Origin: Adenanthera pavonina
Lineage: Eukaryota; Streptophyta; Magnoliopsida; Fabales; Fabaceae
Reading direction: 5' to 3'
NCBI GenBank assembly: GCA_026686845.1
Contig: JAIVEN010000004.1
Location: 23,096,827 to 23,160,826, forward strand
DNA: 64,000 nt
Shown here: positions 21,701-33,125 of the stretch, one piece after another
Layout: the number at the start of each line of letters is the position of its first letter
Position numbering within the stretch: position 1 is the stretch's first letter
The notes under the pieces: generated by a model
The model's input: only the letters and a program-made list of their open reading frames with translations
Databases searched by the model: none
Told to the model about the DNA's origin: nothing
Program-made: the position numbers and the translations under genes

Positions 21701-23491
21701 TCTACACATGTACACACACATATATATATCATTATCATCACAAGCATCATATAGACATGCTAGCATGCAATGGTATGGGGATGCTACACATCATACCTAC
21801 ACAACATATACAATCCTCACATATCAACTAGCTGTGCATACTACTATATATAGGAAAACTATACACATACATAATCAATATCGTGGCATGAAAAGGAACA
21901 TACATATATATATATCAACATATAATCACATAAAACAAATACCCAGTTACCTCAAATGTCAATACCACACACGCGGATTCCACGAACACCTCGAGTCATC
22001 CAATACGCTTGAACCCCTCTCAGTTAACCAAATAACCTTCATAATATCACAATTCCTCAATTAACAACATATACCATTAAACCAAACATTACAATTCAAC
22101 TGCTTTAGCCTAACCCAAGGTTCCAACACCCCTTTCATACATCATTAGGCTCCTATGAACCATTCAAACACTAAACAATCCCATACACTTTAGATTTCCA
22201 AGAGTCCTAACTGAAAATAACCTAGGGTTAAGCTCAAATCATGCATAAACCCTTCCAAACTTGCACCCAAGCATCAAGAACACCAAAACACATTTCGTTA
22301 ATCCCATTTCATTCATTTCAATCAGTGGATTTCATCCCAAATAGAAAATCCCAACCCATAACCGAAAAACCCCAAGTTCAACCAAACAAAAATGGAGAGG
22401 GAGGATTGAAGATCACTTACCCATGTGAATCCAAGCTTTTGAGGTCCAAAAATCACTTCCAAAGCCCAGAAATCTTGAACCCTAGTGGAGCTCTCGCGTT
22501 CTTCCTCTGTTCCTTCTTTTTCTTCGCATCCAATTGACTAAAATGTTTCTGATTTAAACTAAAAACCTGACTCTCACCGCGACTCTAGAACATCTCGCTG
22601 TGACTCTACCAGTTTTAGCTAAAAAGAGCCATTGGAATTGGCTCTCGTCGCGGCGGCCCAGCTTCTCGCCGCGGCATTGAGCTCTTTCAGACTCCACTTG
22701 AATATTTCTCCATCCTGTTTCCGCTGGTTCTGTACACAATGCTAATAAAGATGTCATGAGGGGAGTTACACTCACGCTCCCTTTTCCTCTCACTTGCATG
22801 TGTGTGTGAGAAAAGGTGAAGGGGGAGGGAGGTATTTATAGGGAGGCCTGAGGATTGTGGACCGAGAGCTCACAATTATTCTCACATTTTATATACTAAT
22901 TACCCATTATACCCCTAGATATTTTTGAGCTTGTGAGAGAGTGGAGAAGGGTAAAAATGTCTAACTTTTTCCTCTTAACTTTATGTCACATCAAGAAAAG
23001 GAGATAGTGTACTTTTTACTTTTGCAGATAAATTTGCCTCTAGTTTGAGTACTTCTTATCCGGGTTTTCTATTATACTAATTATCTTTTCTCTTTATTTT
23101 ATCTATGGGATCCATTACCTTTCTCATTTACTTTTTCATGTAAGGTCCATCTATCTTACTTACTTTTTACTATTTATTTCCTTCGGCATTTACTATTTAT
23201 GTGGGACCCACCTTTTATCGGATTTATACTTTTTTTTCTCTCAGGGACCACATAACCAGTATCACTTGTACTTTTAACTTGCACCGGAGTATTTAAAATA
23301 TTATTTTCTTTGTCTTATTGTAAATAATAATTTTGCCCTTTTTAAGCCCTGTTTTATATTTTAGGATATTTTGGGCCTTAAGCTAATTTAATTAAATATT
23401 CTGGTTTCCTCAATCATCATAAATTAATCCAAATATCATTTGTAATATTATCTGGTCATAATATTCATATATGAAAAATGGGGATGTTATA
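18739..23491 (-). mobile_element. LTR insertion in the polypurine tract, itself interrupted
   Basis: The insert begins TGTTACATC and ends GATGTTATA, so the minus strand starts TATAACATCCCC and ends GATGTAACA. It lies in the polypurine tract of the gypsy element: AGGAGGGAG at 18730-18738 and AGGAGGGAA at 23492-23500. Without the nested insert it is about 2.2 kb. A minus-strand TATAAATA box near 22832-22839 fits an LTR promoter. The part 18739-19235 matches, in reverse, 40780-41274. There is no coding sequence, so I read it as a solo LTR whose first dinucleotide has decayed from TG to TA. Confidence 0.7.
20227..22770 (-). mobile_element. Solo LTR nested in the LTR insertion
   Basis: The insert runs from TGTAATAACC to GGAGTTACA and is flanked by CTCAC at 20222-20226 and 22771-22775. 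It is the reverse-complement relative of the solo LTR at 60530-62790; shared stretches include the segment around 20520-20680 and the GC-rich GCCGCGGCG-type part near 22650. Open frames such as 22799-22554 and 20105-20497 are by-products. At 2544 bp it is a long LTR with no coding sequence. Confidence 0.85.
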
Positions 23492-23500
23492 AGGAGGGAA

Positions 23501-24511
23501 TGATGCAAGCATGCTAGGAAGCATGGAGAAAGCTCACGACATTGGAGAAAAGGAGGTTGAACATGTGATCCAAAAGTGGAAAATAGTTTATCCATTACAA
23601 GTCATGAGAGGCCTAATGACGGGATCCAGAGTTAAGGCAATAAAAGAGGCATTGAATGGTATGATCAATAAGCAACTTGAGATGGAGCCTTTGCACTTAA
23701 GTGAATTTGAAGCCAAAGAGCACAAGAATGGCATGATTATGTTATTATATATAGAAGTTTCAAATTAAAACCCAAAATCATGCCTAACATAAAGAGCTCA
23801 CTTGAAGAGCATATGACTTAGGGGTTAATGAGCATAATTAGTGTTAATTTCATTTTTATTAATTATGGTCTAAACTTCATTAATTAATAAAACTCAATTA
23901 GTTAGTTAGTAGTCTTTTTGATGGTCCACCTTGTAGATAAGCATATCATGTGCTAAATATATCATTTCATTAATGTGTTGGTATGTTTATATGGGCTTAT
24001 GTCTTACTTTTATTATTTTCTTATGAATTTTCATTATTTTATTTTAGAGTTTTATATTATTAGTTTCCTAGGTCCAATAGGAGCGTTATTTTAGTACAAA
24101 ATCTCCTAATCCTATTAGGATTACTTGGGCTCAAATTACTTAGGTTTTCTAGGCTTATTATGTTAGATTTTATCTTGCCTATTTAAAGCTATCTTTTTAT
24201 GTGCGTTTTTCAGATTTGATGAAAAGAAATTTTAGACTTAGTGAGTTTCTATTGTGTTCTTTGAGTGTTAGAGTGAATTATGACTTATTAAAGAATTGAT
24301 TCTTCCTTATGTTGTCATCGGAACTAGGGTTTAAGAGGCTTATTCTCTTGGATTTTAATTCACCTAAACCAACATATCTCTTTGTGTTTTTCTTGTGTGT
24401 TTTGTTTGTTTTCTTTGCTGTCCACTTTCATAATCCTTGTTTAGCAAAGATCCGGGTGTCATTCGCATCAAGTGAGTTTTTTGAATCGATTCCATAAGAA
24501 TTCATCTATCA
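23501..24511 (+). repeat. 3' LTR of the Ty3/gypsy element
   Basis: 1011 bp, matching the 5' LTR at 11152-12180. It directly follows the second copy of the polypurine tract and ends CTATCA before the target duplication CTATA. Confidence 0.9.
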
Positions 24512-25317
24512 CTATATTAAATGAAAATAATTTAGACAAGGTTAAAAAAATTTTCAATCATTAATTATCATCTATAATTCGTGTGTAGTAATTAAAAATG
24601 CCTATTTAGTTATTTAGTGACGAAAGTCAAGAGAACCACTAAATCAATCCAAGATGCTTCCTATGTCTCGGTGAAGGTAGAAGTGGAAATTGTTTAGTGG
24701 ACATAAATATTTAAGTAAAATTGATAATATATAGCGTTTGTTATGTGTTGAAATATTATAAAATGCTAATCTTAAAATATTGAAGCGATTTAGGTAATTT
24801 TTATCTAATATACACACATTAATAATTTGTTATAAAAACAAACGCAATTAAATAGCTAAGGTATAAGTATAGATATTATATAATGTTTAGAATAATTTGG
24901 TTATGAATAATTATATCTCAAGTCCAAAGCACAGAATCTATCAATTATATTCCATATTATATATAATATATATTATAAATATTATATATATATATATTAT
25001 ATTTTGTTAATATTATTATACATTTTATTGAAAAAATATTTTTTTATATAAAAATAGTTGGGTGGATTTTCTTAACAGTCAATAATAGAACGACAAATTA
25101 TTTTTTAGCTTTTTTTTGTAAGAAATCATTTTTTTTACCTTATAACATCAAATCATTGAATCATTTGAAATGGTTGCGGGTTATTGTATTCCAATAGTAT
25201 GAAAAGATAACGATTTTTTTTTTCCGGCTAGAGTACGCTACCTCTTTTTTCCCTGAGCAATGGCACTGAATAAGTCTGCCAAAAAAGTATAATGGTTCCA
25301 ATATAACATGAAGGTTT

Positions 25318-25437
25318 AGTAGTTGTGACGCGGCTTATTTTGGAACGTAGGATTCATTGAACGACGCGAATTCGAACCACAGCACCTGTGTGCTGCTGCG
25401 GACCTGGTGCAGAAAAACCGCTTACCCCAAAAAGTTT
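25318..25437 (-). mobile_element. Possible SINE fragment
   Basis: On the minus strand there is a B-box-like GGTTCGAATTC preceded by CACCAGGTCCGCAGCAGC, in a segment of higher GC than its neighbours. No convincing A box, tail or target duplication was found. It could also be an unrelated insertion in the flank. Confidence 0.25.
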
Positions 25438-25869
25438 AGTTATTTAAATAAATAAAATTTTCATGAGTTACACATACTTTTTTGAAGATGTTTAAAAATA
25501 ACACTTTGTCTTTCAAATAAATGTGTACTTCATTGGTGTTATTTTACAAATTAATATTTTGAAGCTTAAGTAATGGTTTTTTTTCCCAAACCTTTAGTAG
25601 GTTTAATTGACTTTATTTTTTTTTTTTAGCACTAAGGGTAATTTCTCAACTGACAGTCGAAGATTAATTTATTTAAAGCGTAGAGATTATCAAAATAGGT
25701 TTTACCTCTTCTAATAAAGTGTTTTCCATACACATGATTAGAGATTAAATCTAGATAACATACTTAAAAGATCCAGTTATTTGTCAACTGTGTTATGACC
25801 TTGATAGTTCAATTAACTTTATATTTAATTACGATTCCAATATGTTTTCTTGATATAACATTTTTTTTA

Positions 25870-26049
25870 GGAGAAATGACAGTTGGAGACCAAAACTTTG
25901 AATTAAATACAGTAAAGGATCTTGCAATTTTTTCAATAGCAAATACAAAACAAAGTAGTAGTAAATTCATGATATTCAGTGGTAAAAAAAACTGTAAGAT
26001 TCCTTACTGTATTTAATTTAAAGTTTTGGTCCCCAACTGTTATTTTCCC
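25870..26049. mobile_element. Mutator-type MITE with 9-bp target duplication
   Basis: The inverted ends extend about 50 bp: GGAGAAATGACAGTTGGAGA at the left and GGGAAAATAACAGTTGGGGA on the other strand at the right. The 9-mer TTTTTTTTA flanks it at 25861-25869 and 26050-26058. The paralogous blocks near 2170 and 43795 read through without the insert. The T-rich target makes the duplication less certain. The frame at 25795-26016 crosses it and is not a gene. Confidence 0.7.
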
Positions 26050-26350
26050 TTTTTTTTAATGTACATGTAAAATTAGTTTAATTTCAATTTATTTCTTCAA
26101 AGGGTTTTTTTTTTTACCATAATTCTGAAGCCAATTAATCCTATCAAAATTTAAGAGAAATACACGAAACGAAGTTTCCTAAAGAATCAATGTCGGTACT
26201 CTTACTTCATGATTTGACGAAAGACTATAATCATTAATACCAGTTTGGTAGATAACGTTAGAACACATCAAACTTAAAAATAAGAAAGAAAAAATTATCA
26301 TGAACTTCTTTAATATACTGTTATTTTTATGTTCTTGGGTATACTACAAT

Positions 26351-27286
26351 TACCCAGATGTTTTTATACGAAGCCTGTCAACTACTCCCCAAAGTTTAAG
26401 GTTATTGCAGGGAAATTAAGAAATGCAATTAATTTATTAGAATTTATTTTAAATTTTTAAATTTACCTTTAATAAAATAGATAAATACAAGAGAATAATT
26501 AATGTTATTTTTAATTTTTAAAATAATAGATAATGATAAAGTTGAAAAAATAGCAATTAATGCCGCCTTATAATTTAAAAATAATAAATAAAAAAGAAAC
26601 AAAAATCTTCTTTAAAAGTGGCAGTTAAAATGATAAGGGGGAGCATGTTGTGTATAATTAACATCATCTTTCCAAAAAAAAATTATTCAACAATTAATTG
26701 CCTTCAAAATAATCATATCCATGAATTTTCAAAAAAGGGCATGAACAGTGTACAATTTGAGTTGAATATTACAAAACTTTTTTTTCTAATTCATCCCAAA
26801 ATGGTGGCGAGGTTTGTCTGAGTTTAAAATTTTAAGCCACGAAACTTTGGTCTAATAACCATAACCTCATTAAGCCCCTGGTCAACTAATCAGGCCACAT
26901 TTCCTGGAAAAGGATCTTTTGAAAGACTTCTACGCTTTGACTACAATTATCAGCTATTTAGCGAGATGCCTGGCTGGCCAGCGAGTCTCCTCCCTTCTTG
27001 TGAAGCTTTAAAAAAAAAAAAGAATCTAACTCTAAGGCCCGGCCGTTTCGTTTTACAAAAAGTAAAAAGAGGGAAAGGAAATGAAATGAAATGAAACTGA
27101 AGAAGAAGAAAAATAGAGCATTTTGGCCATTTATAATAATACACTAGGGTCAAAAGTATTTTTTATGTCAGTTAATTTTACTTATTTATGCCGATTGTGA
27201 AAGTGATGTGGATCTTATCTATGTAAAAATAAAGTTATTTTAGCCGATGTAGGAAATTTCTACATCGGTTGTCTTTTTTAGTTGAC
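26351..27286. other. Spacer with a possible CACTA-end fragment
   Basis: No gene supported. Near 27147 CACTAGGGTCAAAAG resembles a CACTA terminus and is followed by a short hairpin (CCGATGTAGG...CTACATCGG) near 27243-27268, as seen in CACTA subterminal regions, but no partner end is visible. The open frame at 27153-26950 is low-complexity. Confidence 0.35.
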
Positions 27287-27289
27287 ATA

Positions 27290-27676
27290 GTGCATGTTTA
27301 GTTCATTGTTTTGTAAACATAACCATGGTTAAAAGGTTTTCTAAAAAATGTATTTGGCCAAACACAGATGAAACACAACTGACTTTTTGAAAAATGAAAA
27401 GTGGGTTAAACTGCAGTTTTGGAAAAGAAGGGGAAAAGTTACTTTTCCTTTAACAAAACGTGAGTTTTGAAAAAGGAGAAATAAATTTACTCTATATTAT
27501 ACATCTAAAAGTATTTTTAACCCCTATCATTCAAACAGATTTTTTATCAAACTTACTTTTACAAAAAGAATATCCAAATATAACAACTTCCAACAAACTT
27601 ACTTTATTTAAACTTCATTTTTACAAACTTCATTTATCTTAACTTAATTTTACAAAACGGAGAATCAAATGGGCCC
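27290..27676. mobile_element. Probable MITE
   Basis: Imperfect inverted ends: GTGCATGTTTAGTTCATTG and, on the other strand, GGGCCCATTTGATTCTCC, both followed by GTTTTGTAAA or a close match. ATA flanks both sides (27287-27289 and 27677-27679). The ends resemble those of the other PIF-type MITEs here, but the 3-bp duplication is not the usual TTA/TAA. Confidence 0.5.
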
Positions 27677-28154
27677 ATATCTGTGTCGAGAGATCAACTT
27701 GTGAAATGTGATATTATTTGGTATGTTTTATCGCAAACAAAATGAAATGTGATATTATTTGGTATGCTTTAATTTGCTAAAAACATTATTTCACTTTTTT
27801 AATCTTATCATTTTTATTTTTTTATTTTTGATTTTTTAAATTTTTTAATAAAACAATATTTATAAGAAAATGGCATAAAATGAAAGAACACAAAACCCAA
27901 AACAAAGTCATATAAATCATATTAAAGCACAAAAAACACAAGGGAAGCCAATGAGAGAGACAAATGAGGATCACGAAATTAATCGGAGTTCTGTAAAAGC
28001 CAAACATACAAGATTCGGGGCCCACAACGCAATGGAAGAAGGTAACTAAAGGAGTATGAAAATGAAATCTTCGTCAAAGTTTCATGATGATAACAATCAA
28101 CGAAAAGAGACGCAAGGTAATAAAAAAGCCAATGTTTTCATTATTAAGTCTTTT
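27677..28154. other. Spacer with a short tandem repeat
   Basis: A unit of about 41 bp containing GAAATGTGATATTATTTGGT occurs twice, near 27702 and 27743. Nothing else is recognised; the minus-strand frame at 28025-27822 has no supporting homology. Confidence 0.45.
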
Positions 28155-28157
28155 AAG

Positions 28158-28871
28158 GGTATACTTGGTTCAAACGAAGGAAAGGGAGGAAAGGAATTTT
28201 AATAAAGGAAAAAGAAGGGGAGAAAAAAGAATGGATTTTAATTTTACCTCATTTAGAGAGAAAATGAGGGATTTTAATGGAGGGGTTTTAATGTTACCTT
28301 GTTTGGGTTAAGAGGGGAAGGGAGGAAAAATAATTATAACTTGACTATTATACCATTAGGTTATTTAAGTTCATATTTTCTTTCTATATTAAAAAAAGAG
28401 TTTTTTTGGTTTAAATATTAGACAAAATTTTTAATTAGAAGAAAATATTTTTTTTTCTCAACCTCAATCATAATTGTATATATCTTCTTTTTTTCCACAA
28501 CTTTAACCATGATTATATATGTTAATATACGAATGTGTCTGTGTGTGTTCGTGACTTTATGCATGCATGTCACTAAGGTATTTCATATTTTATGAGTGAG
28601 ACCAAAAAGAGACGCGACAAAACTGACCAGTATATTGTGTGGTTGAGTTATGAAAAAGTGAAGACTATTTTGATTATATTGGAGATAATAACACATTTTC
28701 CCCCCAAATTACCCCAATTTGAGGGGAAAATATATAAGGGGAGGGGAGGAAAAATTTTAATAACATTTTCCCTCCCCTTCTCTAATTATGTGATTACCAA
28801 ACAAGGGGAGCGGAGCAAAATCCCTCCCCTTCCTTTCCCTTCCTCCCATTTCCCTCCAACCAAACAGACCC
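28158..28871. mobile_element. PIF/Harbinger-type MITE, 714 bp
   Basis: The ends are GGGTATACTTGGTTC and, on the other strand, GGGTCTGTTTGGTTG, followed on both sides by purine-rich GGAAAGGGAGG-like sequence. TAA flanks it at 28155-28157 and 28872-28874. The frames at 28084-28311 and 28592-28900 are made by the element and are not genes. Confidence 0.75.
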
Positions 28872-28874
28872 TAA

Positions 28875-29117
28875 ATCAAGACGATGCGCCCACACCATAA
28901 AGACAAGTTGATCCTCTTTTGAGCATTTTTACAAACACCTATCCAACATGCTTTACAGTACATATAGGATACAGTACCTTTCACTACTTGCCATGAAAAA
29001 TAAATCCCACTGAAGATTTTCAGACTCTTGTACCTACTAGAACTCTTGATGGTTTGATGAGTATTGAGACGAATGAGATCAAAATGAATCAATCAGTTCA
29101 CACCATCATCAATTACC
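28875..29117. other. Unassigned segment, continues beyond the solo LTR
   Basis: This segment has higher GC than its surroundings. It continues at 32208-32360 once the solo LTR is removed. Across the junction a short plus-strand frame is open, but I do not recognise it. It may be a fragment of a gene or of an older repeat, and it marks the sequence that replaced the RLK2 kinase region. Confidence 0.35.
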
Positions 29118-29122
29118 CTCTT

Positions 29123-32100
29123 TGTCGCACCCGGAAAAATGCGATGAAAGGAAAAATGAGAACAAATCGAGTTTTCTCATGAAAATCGACTTGTGAGGAG
29201 TCGCAACCAAAATTTTGAGGGAAAATCTTGGAAAACCGTATTAAAGAGGAAAAGGATGGTTTGCGTAGTCAGAGTTGGATTCGGGAGTCGATTGTGTGTG
29301 GGGAAGATGTTAGGCACCCCACAACACCCGTTCCTAGGAACGGTTACCTTACATTGATTGTGTAAATTAATATAGCTTAAAAATGTATTTTGATTTTCCT
29401 TTTATCATTCACGTGCGAGAAAAAGGATAGAGAAAAATGAAATTAAGAAAATTTGGAAAATTTGGAAAACAAAATAAAGAAAATAAATTAAATTAAATTA
29501 AGGATATTTAAGCAAAATGAGGAAAAGGAATTGAGAAAACAAATTGGGAAATATTTATTAAATTAAGGGGAAAAAAACCAAATAAATTGTAAAATATTTA
29601 TTTATTTACAAAGGCGGACTTGACCCAGGATCAGAGCCTGGGGCCTACGTACCCTGTGATGGAGATCAAAGTCCACGTAGTTCGGGACTAGAAATGCGTG
29701 TCTGTTGGTTGATATTTTTTAATTTTTGTAATAAGAGAAAGTTAATGGAAAATAATTTAACTTTTTACAAACAAAGCAATTTTCTGAGATTGAGTTTGTG
29801 TGTTTTAATTTGCAAAAGATAATTTAATTCCGCCTACTTACTCTTATTTTATTTTGTTTGAAAATGTATGTTTTTTTTTTATTTTTCATTATTAGTTCTT
29901 TTTTATTTTTGAAAATGCATTTATTCTTTTTTTAAAAAAAAACTCATTATATTTTGTAATTTTGAAATTTTTCTTAAAAAGAGAAAACCAATCCACCTGT
30001 TACAGACTCACGGTCGTGTCCAATAGATCGATTTCCTAATTACCTGCAGAAGTTCTAAACCTTACGGTGTAAAAAATTTATTGCATAACTAAGGCAAGAA
30101 TTTAGAAAATACTATTGTTCTCTCATTTTGAGATAATAATAAAATTGGAAAGAAACTTGTTATTTATCGAAATTTATTTATTTATTTATATACTTATTAT
30201 TTATTATTTTTTTTAAATATAATTATTTTCAAGAAAGTCATCTAACTGAGGCATCCACGTGGATTCGCAATCTCACGCGATAGCTCAATAAATTTGCATA
30301 CCTGTGCGAATTCCAAAAACTCATGTGGTGTAGATACTAAGTCGGTTATTTCTATTATAAAATCAACAAATATTATTTATATAAAATATTTCAAGATATA
30401 TATATATATATTACATTGCAAAATCATATAGCACAGAGCTGTTTATTTATTTACGCGGACTTGCAGACTCACACGACAACGTGATTAATGGAGACACCTG
30501 CGTGAACTCAAAAACCTCACAGGGCGTAATTACATAGGCAATTATTTATTTATTCACTTTACTACCTCTTATTTATTTATTAAGAAAACAAACTTTGTGC
30601 TAAAAATTGTTGGGACTTATTATGTGTGATCCCTTGTAATGTACCCTTACACCCCTATGGGCTTCTGATGAAAGGCCCACACAAAGACAAAAAAATCTTG
30701 TAGCAGGCCTCTCCACGTCAAGCCCATAGAAAAAAAATAGACCAAAATGTTCATCCCCAACACTTCCAAGGCCCAGCCCATAAGGGGAGACAAATTCCCA
30801 TAATAAACATCTCAACGATGGGCCCATGAGAAAACGGACCAGCGCTTACAAGGCCCAATGAGGAGACAGTACTGACTATTGGGGATGCAGAATTCACGAC
30901 TGGAAACATACGGGGTCATTCAAAGCTTGATCTCTCAACTCACCCAAAGCCTCATCAGTTAACATCAATTCCACTACCAAATTCCTTACCTACTTTAGAC
31001 ATACATACAATTCCTTACTACACATTCCTAAGTCAATTGAATATGAAGTCTACGAGCTCAAGCTATAGTTAATTAATCACAGAAACAAACAGCGCTGGAG
31101 AGGAAAAAGTCTCGGGCGAACATACTTAAATATCCCAATTTTAGTTAAGGCATTCAAAGCTAACGAGATTTTGCATAGGTAGTTCAGAAAATAATATGAA
31201 TCTGAGCCTATGATTCCAAAGTTTATAAGCAGGATTAAGAAAGATAAGCATTAATCAAAATAGGAGGCGTAATTAAAACAATGATCACCATATCGTGGAT
31301 CCCTGCCACTCAATTCCCAATTCCTAGCGTACCTTGTCTGCTCGGATTTTCATGTGTCCCCAAAATCTCTGCTATTCCTCTTGATTTTCCTCCTCTCTTA
31401 TGATCACGGCTCCATGGTCTCCAATCTCCTCCTCTGCCTCTGTGACTACTGTTCTCCGTCCTCTCAGGGTTACTCCCTTACAAATTCGTCTCAGTTCTCT
31501 CTCTCGGTCCCCACGGCTCCGAAATCCCTGCCTCAGATTTTTTTGTCCCAAAATCTCTAGGGCTTCTTCCTCATCATCTCCCACTCCCCCCCCCGGCTCT
31601 TCTTCTCGGTCTCCTTCCCCTTTATAGAGCTCTCCACGATGCTTGGAAAAGAAACCCGAGCGTGTGGTCCTCGGTTTCTCTTTCGTGTACGCCTCAGTCT
31701 ACTTTCACGGCTGCTTCCTCAGGCTTTCGATGGCTCCCTCTGTTTCTCCTTCCTTGCACGGCTCCCCCTGCTTTTCGCCCGCGTCCTCTGCTCTTCCCTC
31801 TTGTCGCGTCTTCACCATCTCTGCTTCACCTTTTTCTTTTTCAGACTAGTGCTCCCTCTGGTTTCTAGCTCTACTTTCTCGGTCCTCTTCTTTTCCTGTC
31901 ACACTGCACCCTTGGTTTGCTTTTCTTTTCAGTCTGCTCGTGTTCCCTCTATTCCTCACTCCCTTTTCTTTTTCAGTCTTGTTTTTTGTTTAGGGCTGCT
32001 TGGCCTGAGTTCACAAGCCCTTAAATGGGCTCATGACATTTTGGGAGCCCAAAATATATATTTTTTTGTTTTAGTTTTTCTATTTTTTTTATTTTCTTTT

Positions 32101-32202
32101 ATCTCCTTTCTTTTTTTCTTTTTTTTTATTATTATTTTTTGTTTTATTTTATTTTATTTTATTATTTTTTGTAAAATGTCCAAACAAAATGGGGTGTTCA
32201 CA
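29123..32202 (+). mobile_element. Solo LTR, 3.1 kb
   Basis: It begins TGTCGCACCCGG, ends GGTGTTCACA, and is flanked by CTCTT at 29118-29122 and 32203-32207. The first 230 bp resemble the start of the LTR at 40578 (shared GAGTCGCAACCAAAATTTT and TTAGGCAC). Long LTRs with TGTCRCACC starts are typical of large gypsy families such as Tat/Ogre; that assignment is inference. Pyrimidine-rich frames at 31354-32253 are not genes. Confidence 0.8.
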
Positions 32203-32894
32203 CTCTTGATCCTCGAGCTCTTGATATGGTTCCTCATTCTTGTGTTTCTCTGATTCCTCTGCGCTTCTGCCTCTTTGCTTCGTCCTTCCATACACTCTTT
32301 GTATCATGCCTTTTCCTTTGTTTACCTTTTTTATTTTCTTATTATTATTTTTTTAGTTTCCTATTTTGGAAAGCCCAGAAAATGTACTATAATCACACCA
32401 ACTACCCCCAACAAAACAAGAAATGCACCAATTAAGGAAGTAGCAACAGCTATCACAATTTTCTTTTTGTTACCCCCACCATGTGATTTCATAATTGAGA
32501 TATTGCAATGTTTCAAACCATGCACCAACCCACATAAGTTCTTGTTGTTACTCAAATCAACAAGATTTGAAGAGCTGAAAATTATACTATTTTGTACAGG
32601 ACCCTCTAAATTGTTGTAAGAGAGATCAATACTTGACAAGCTTAACATCATTGTTAGGGGATCAGGAATAGGGCCTGACAAATTATTGTGAGATATATTC
32701 AAACTCATCAAGCTGTTGAGTTTACTGAGATCCACAGGGATTTCTCCAGAAAGGGAATCATAACTCAAGTCCAAAAAATCTGTTAAGAGCATAAGATTTC
32801 CAATTTGGTATGGGACTTTGTTAGAGAAGTGATTGTAGCTTAAATTTAATCTCATCAACTCTTAGCAATCCCACTACTACAAAAATGATCTTTC

Positions 32895-33125
32895 TAAGCG
32901 GTTATTTTTTGCTTTTATTGGCGGTTAAGAACCGCCTTCTATTAGAGTGCCATAAAAGGTAGTGGCTTTCGTAGGCGGTTCTTAACCGCCTACAAAAGTC
33001 CTCTTTTGTAGGCGGTTATAGAGATAACCGCCTACAAAAGTTGAATTTTGTAGGCGGTTATCTATATAACCGCCTACAAAAAATAAACTTTTGTAAACGG
33101 TTATATGGATAACCGCCTACAAAAG
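32895..33125. repeat. Left subterminal repeat array of the CACTA element
   Basis: Repeated, inverted copies of a motif around TAGGCGGTTAT and ATAACCGCCTACAAAA, about 40-60 bp apart, form hairpin-prone pairs. The right end (38010-38280) has the same motif. Subterminal motif arrays are the binding sites of TNPA-type proteins in the CACTA family. Confidence 0.7.

Larger units (their letters stand above)
11152..24511 (+). mobile_element. Degenerate Ty3/gypsy retrotransposon with nested insertions
   Basis: The 5' LTR (11152-12180) and 3' LTR (23501-24511) match over their whole length, both start TGATGCAAG and end CTATCA, and the element is flanked by CTATA at 11147-11151 and 24512-24516. Internally it has a primer-binding site, a gag remnant, a protease remnant, RT-RNase H, integrase and a polypurine tract, in Ty3/gypsy order (RT before integrase). 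Several stops and frameshifts show it is dead. It carries solo-LTR insertions at 14511-16173 and 18739-23491, the latter holding another at 20227-22770. It sits in the 3' flank of peptide block copy 2. Confidence 0.9.
24512..26350 (+). other. 3' flank of peptide block copy 2, distal part
   Basis: Homology to peptide block copies 1 and 3 resumes here: 24590-24720 resembles 43490-43590, and 25440-26290 resembles 1996-2480 and 43614-43990. The copy is the most diverged of the three. A very AT-rich patch (24950-25060) lies inside it. No gene is seen. Confidence 0.6.

Noticed and set aside
20105..22799. Open frames of 60-130 codons in several reading frames
   Set aside because: They sit in the nested solo LTR or its edge, where no coding is expected, and have no homologous domain that I can see.
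25318..25437. tRNA gene
   Set aside because: A B-box-like motif is present, but no cloverleaf, anticodon arm or A box can be drawn; at most a SINE fragment.
10849..26350. A second peptide-gene copy in the distal flank
   Set aside because: Only 3' flank homology returns beyond 24512; there is no exon 1 or exon 2, so it is the same block split by the gypsy element.
31354..32253. Several long plus- and minus-strand frames in a pyrimidine-rich stretch
   Set aside because: They lie inside the solo LTR at 29123-32202; residues are Ser/Leu/Phe-rich low complexity and frames overlap.
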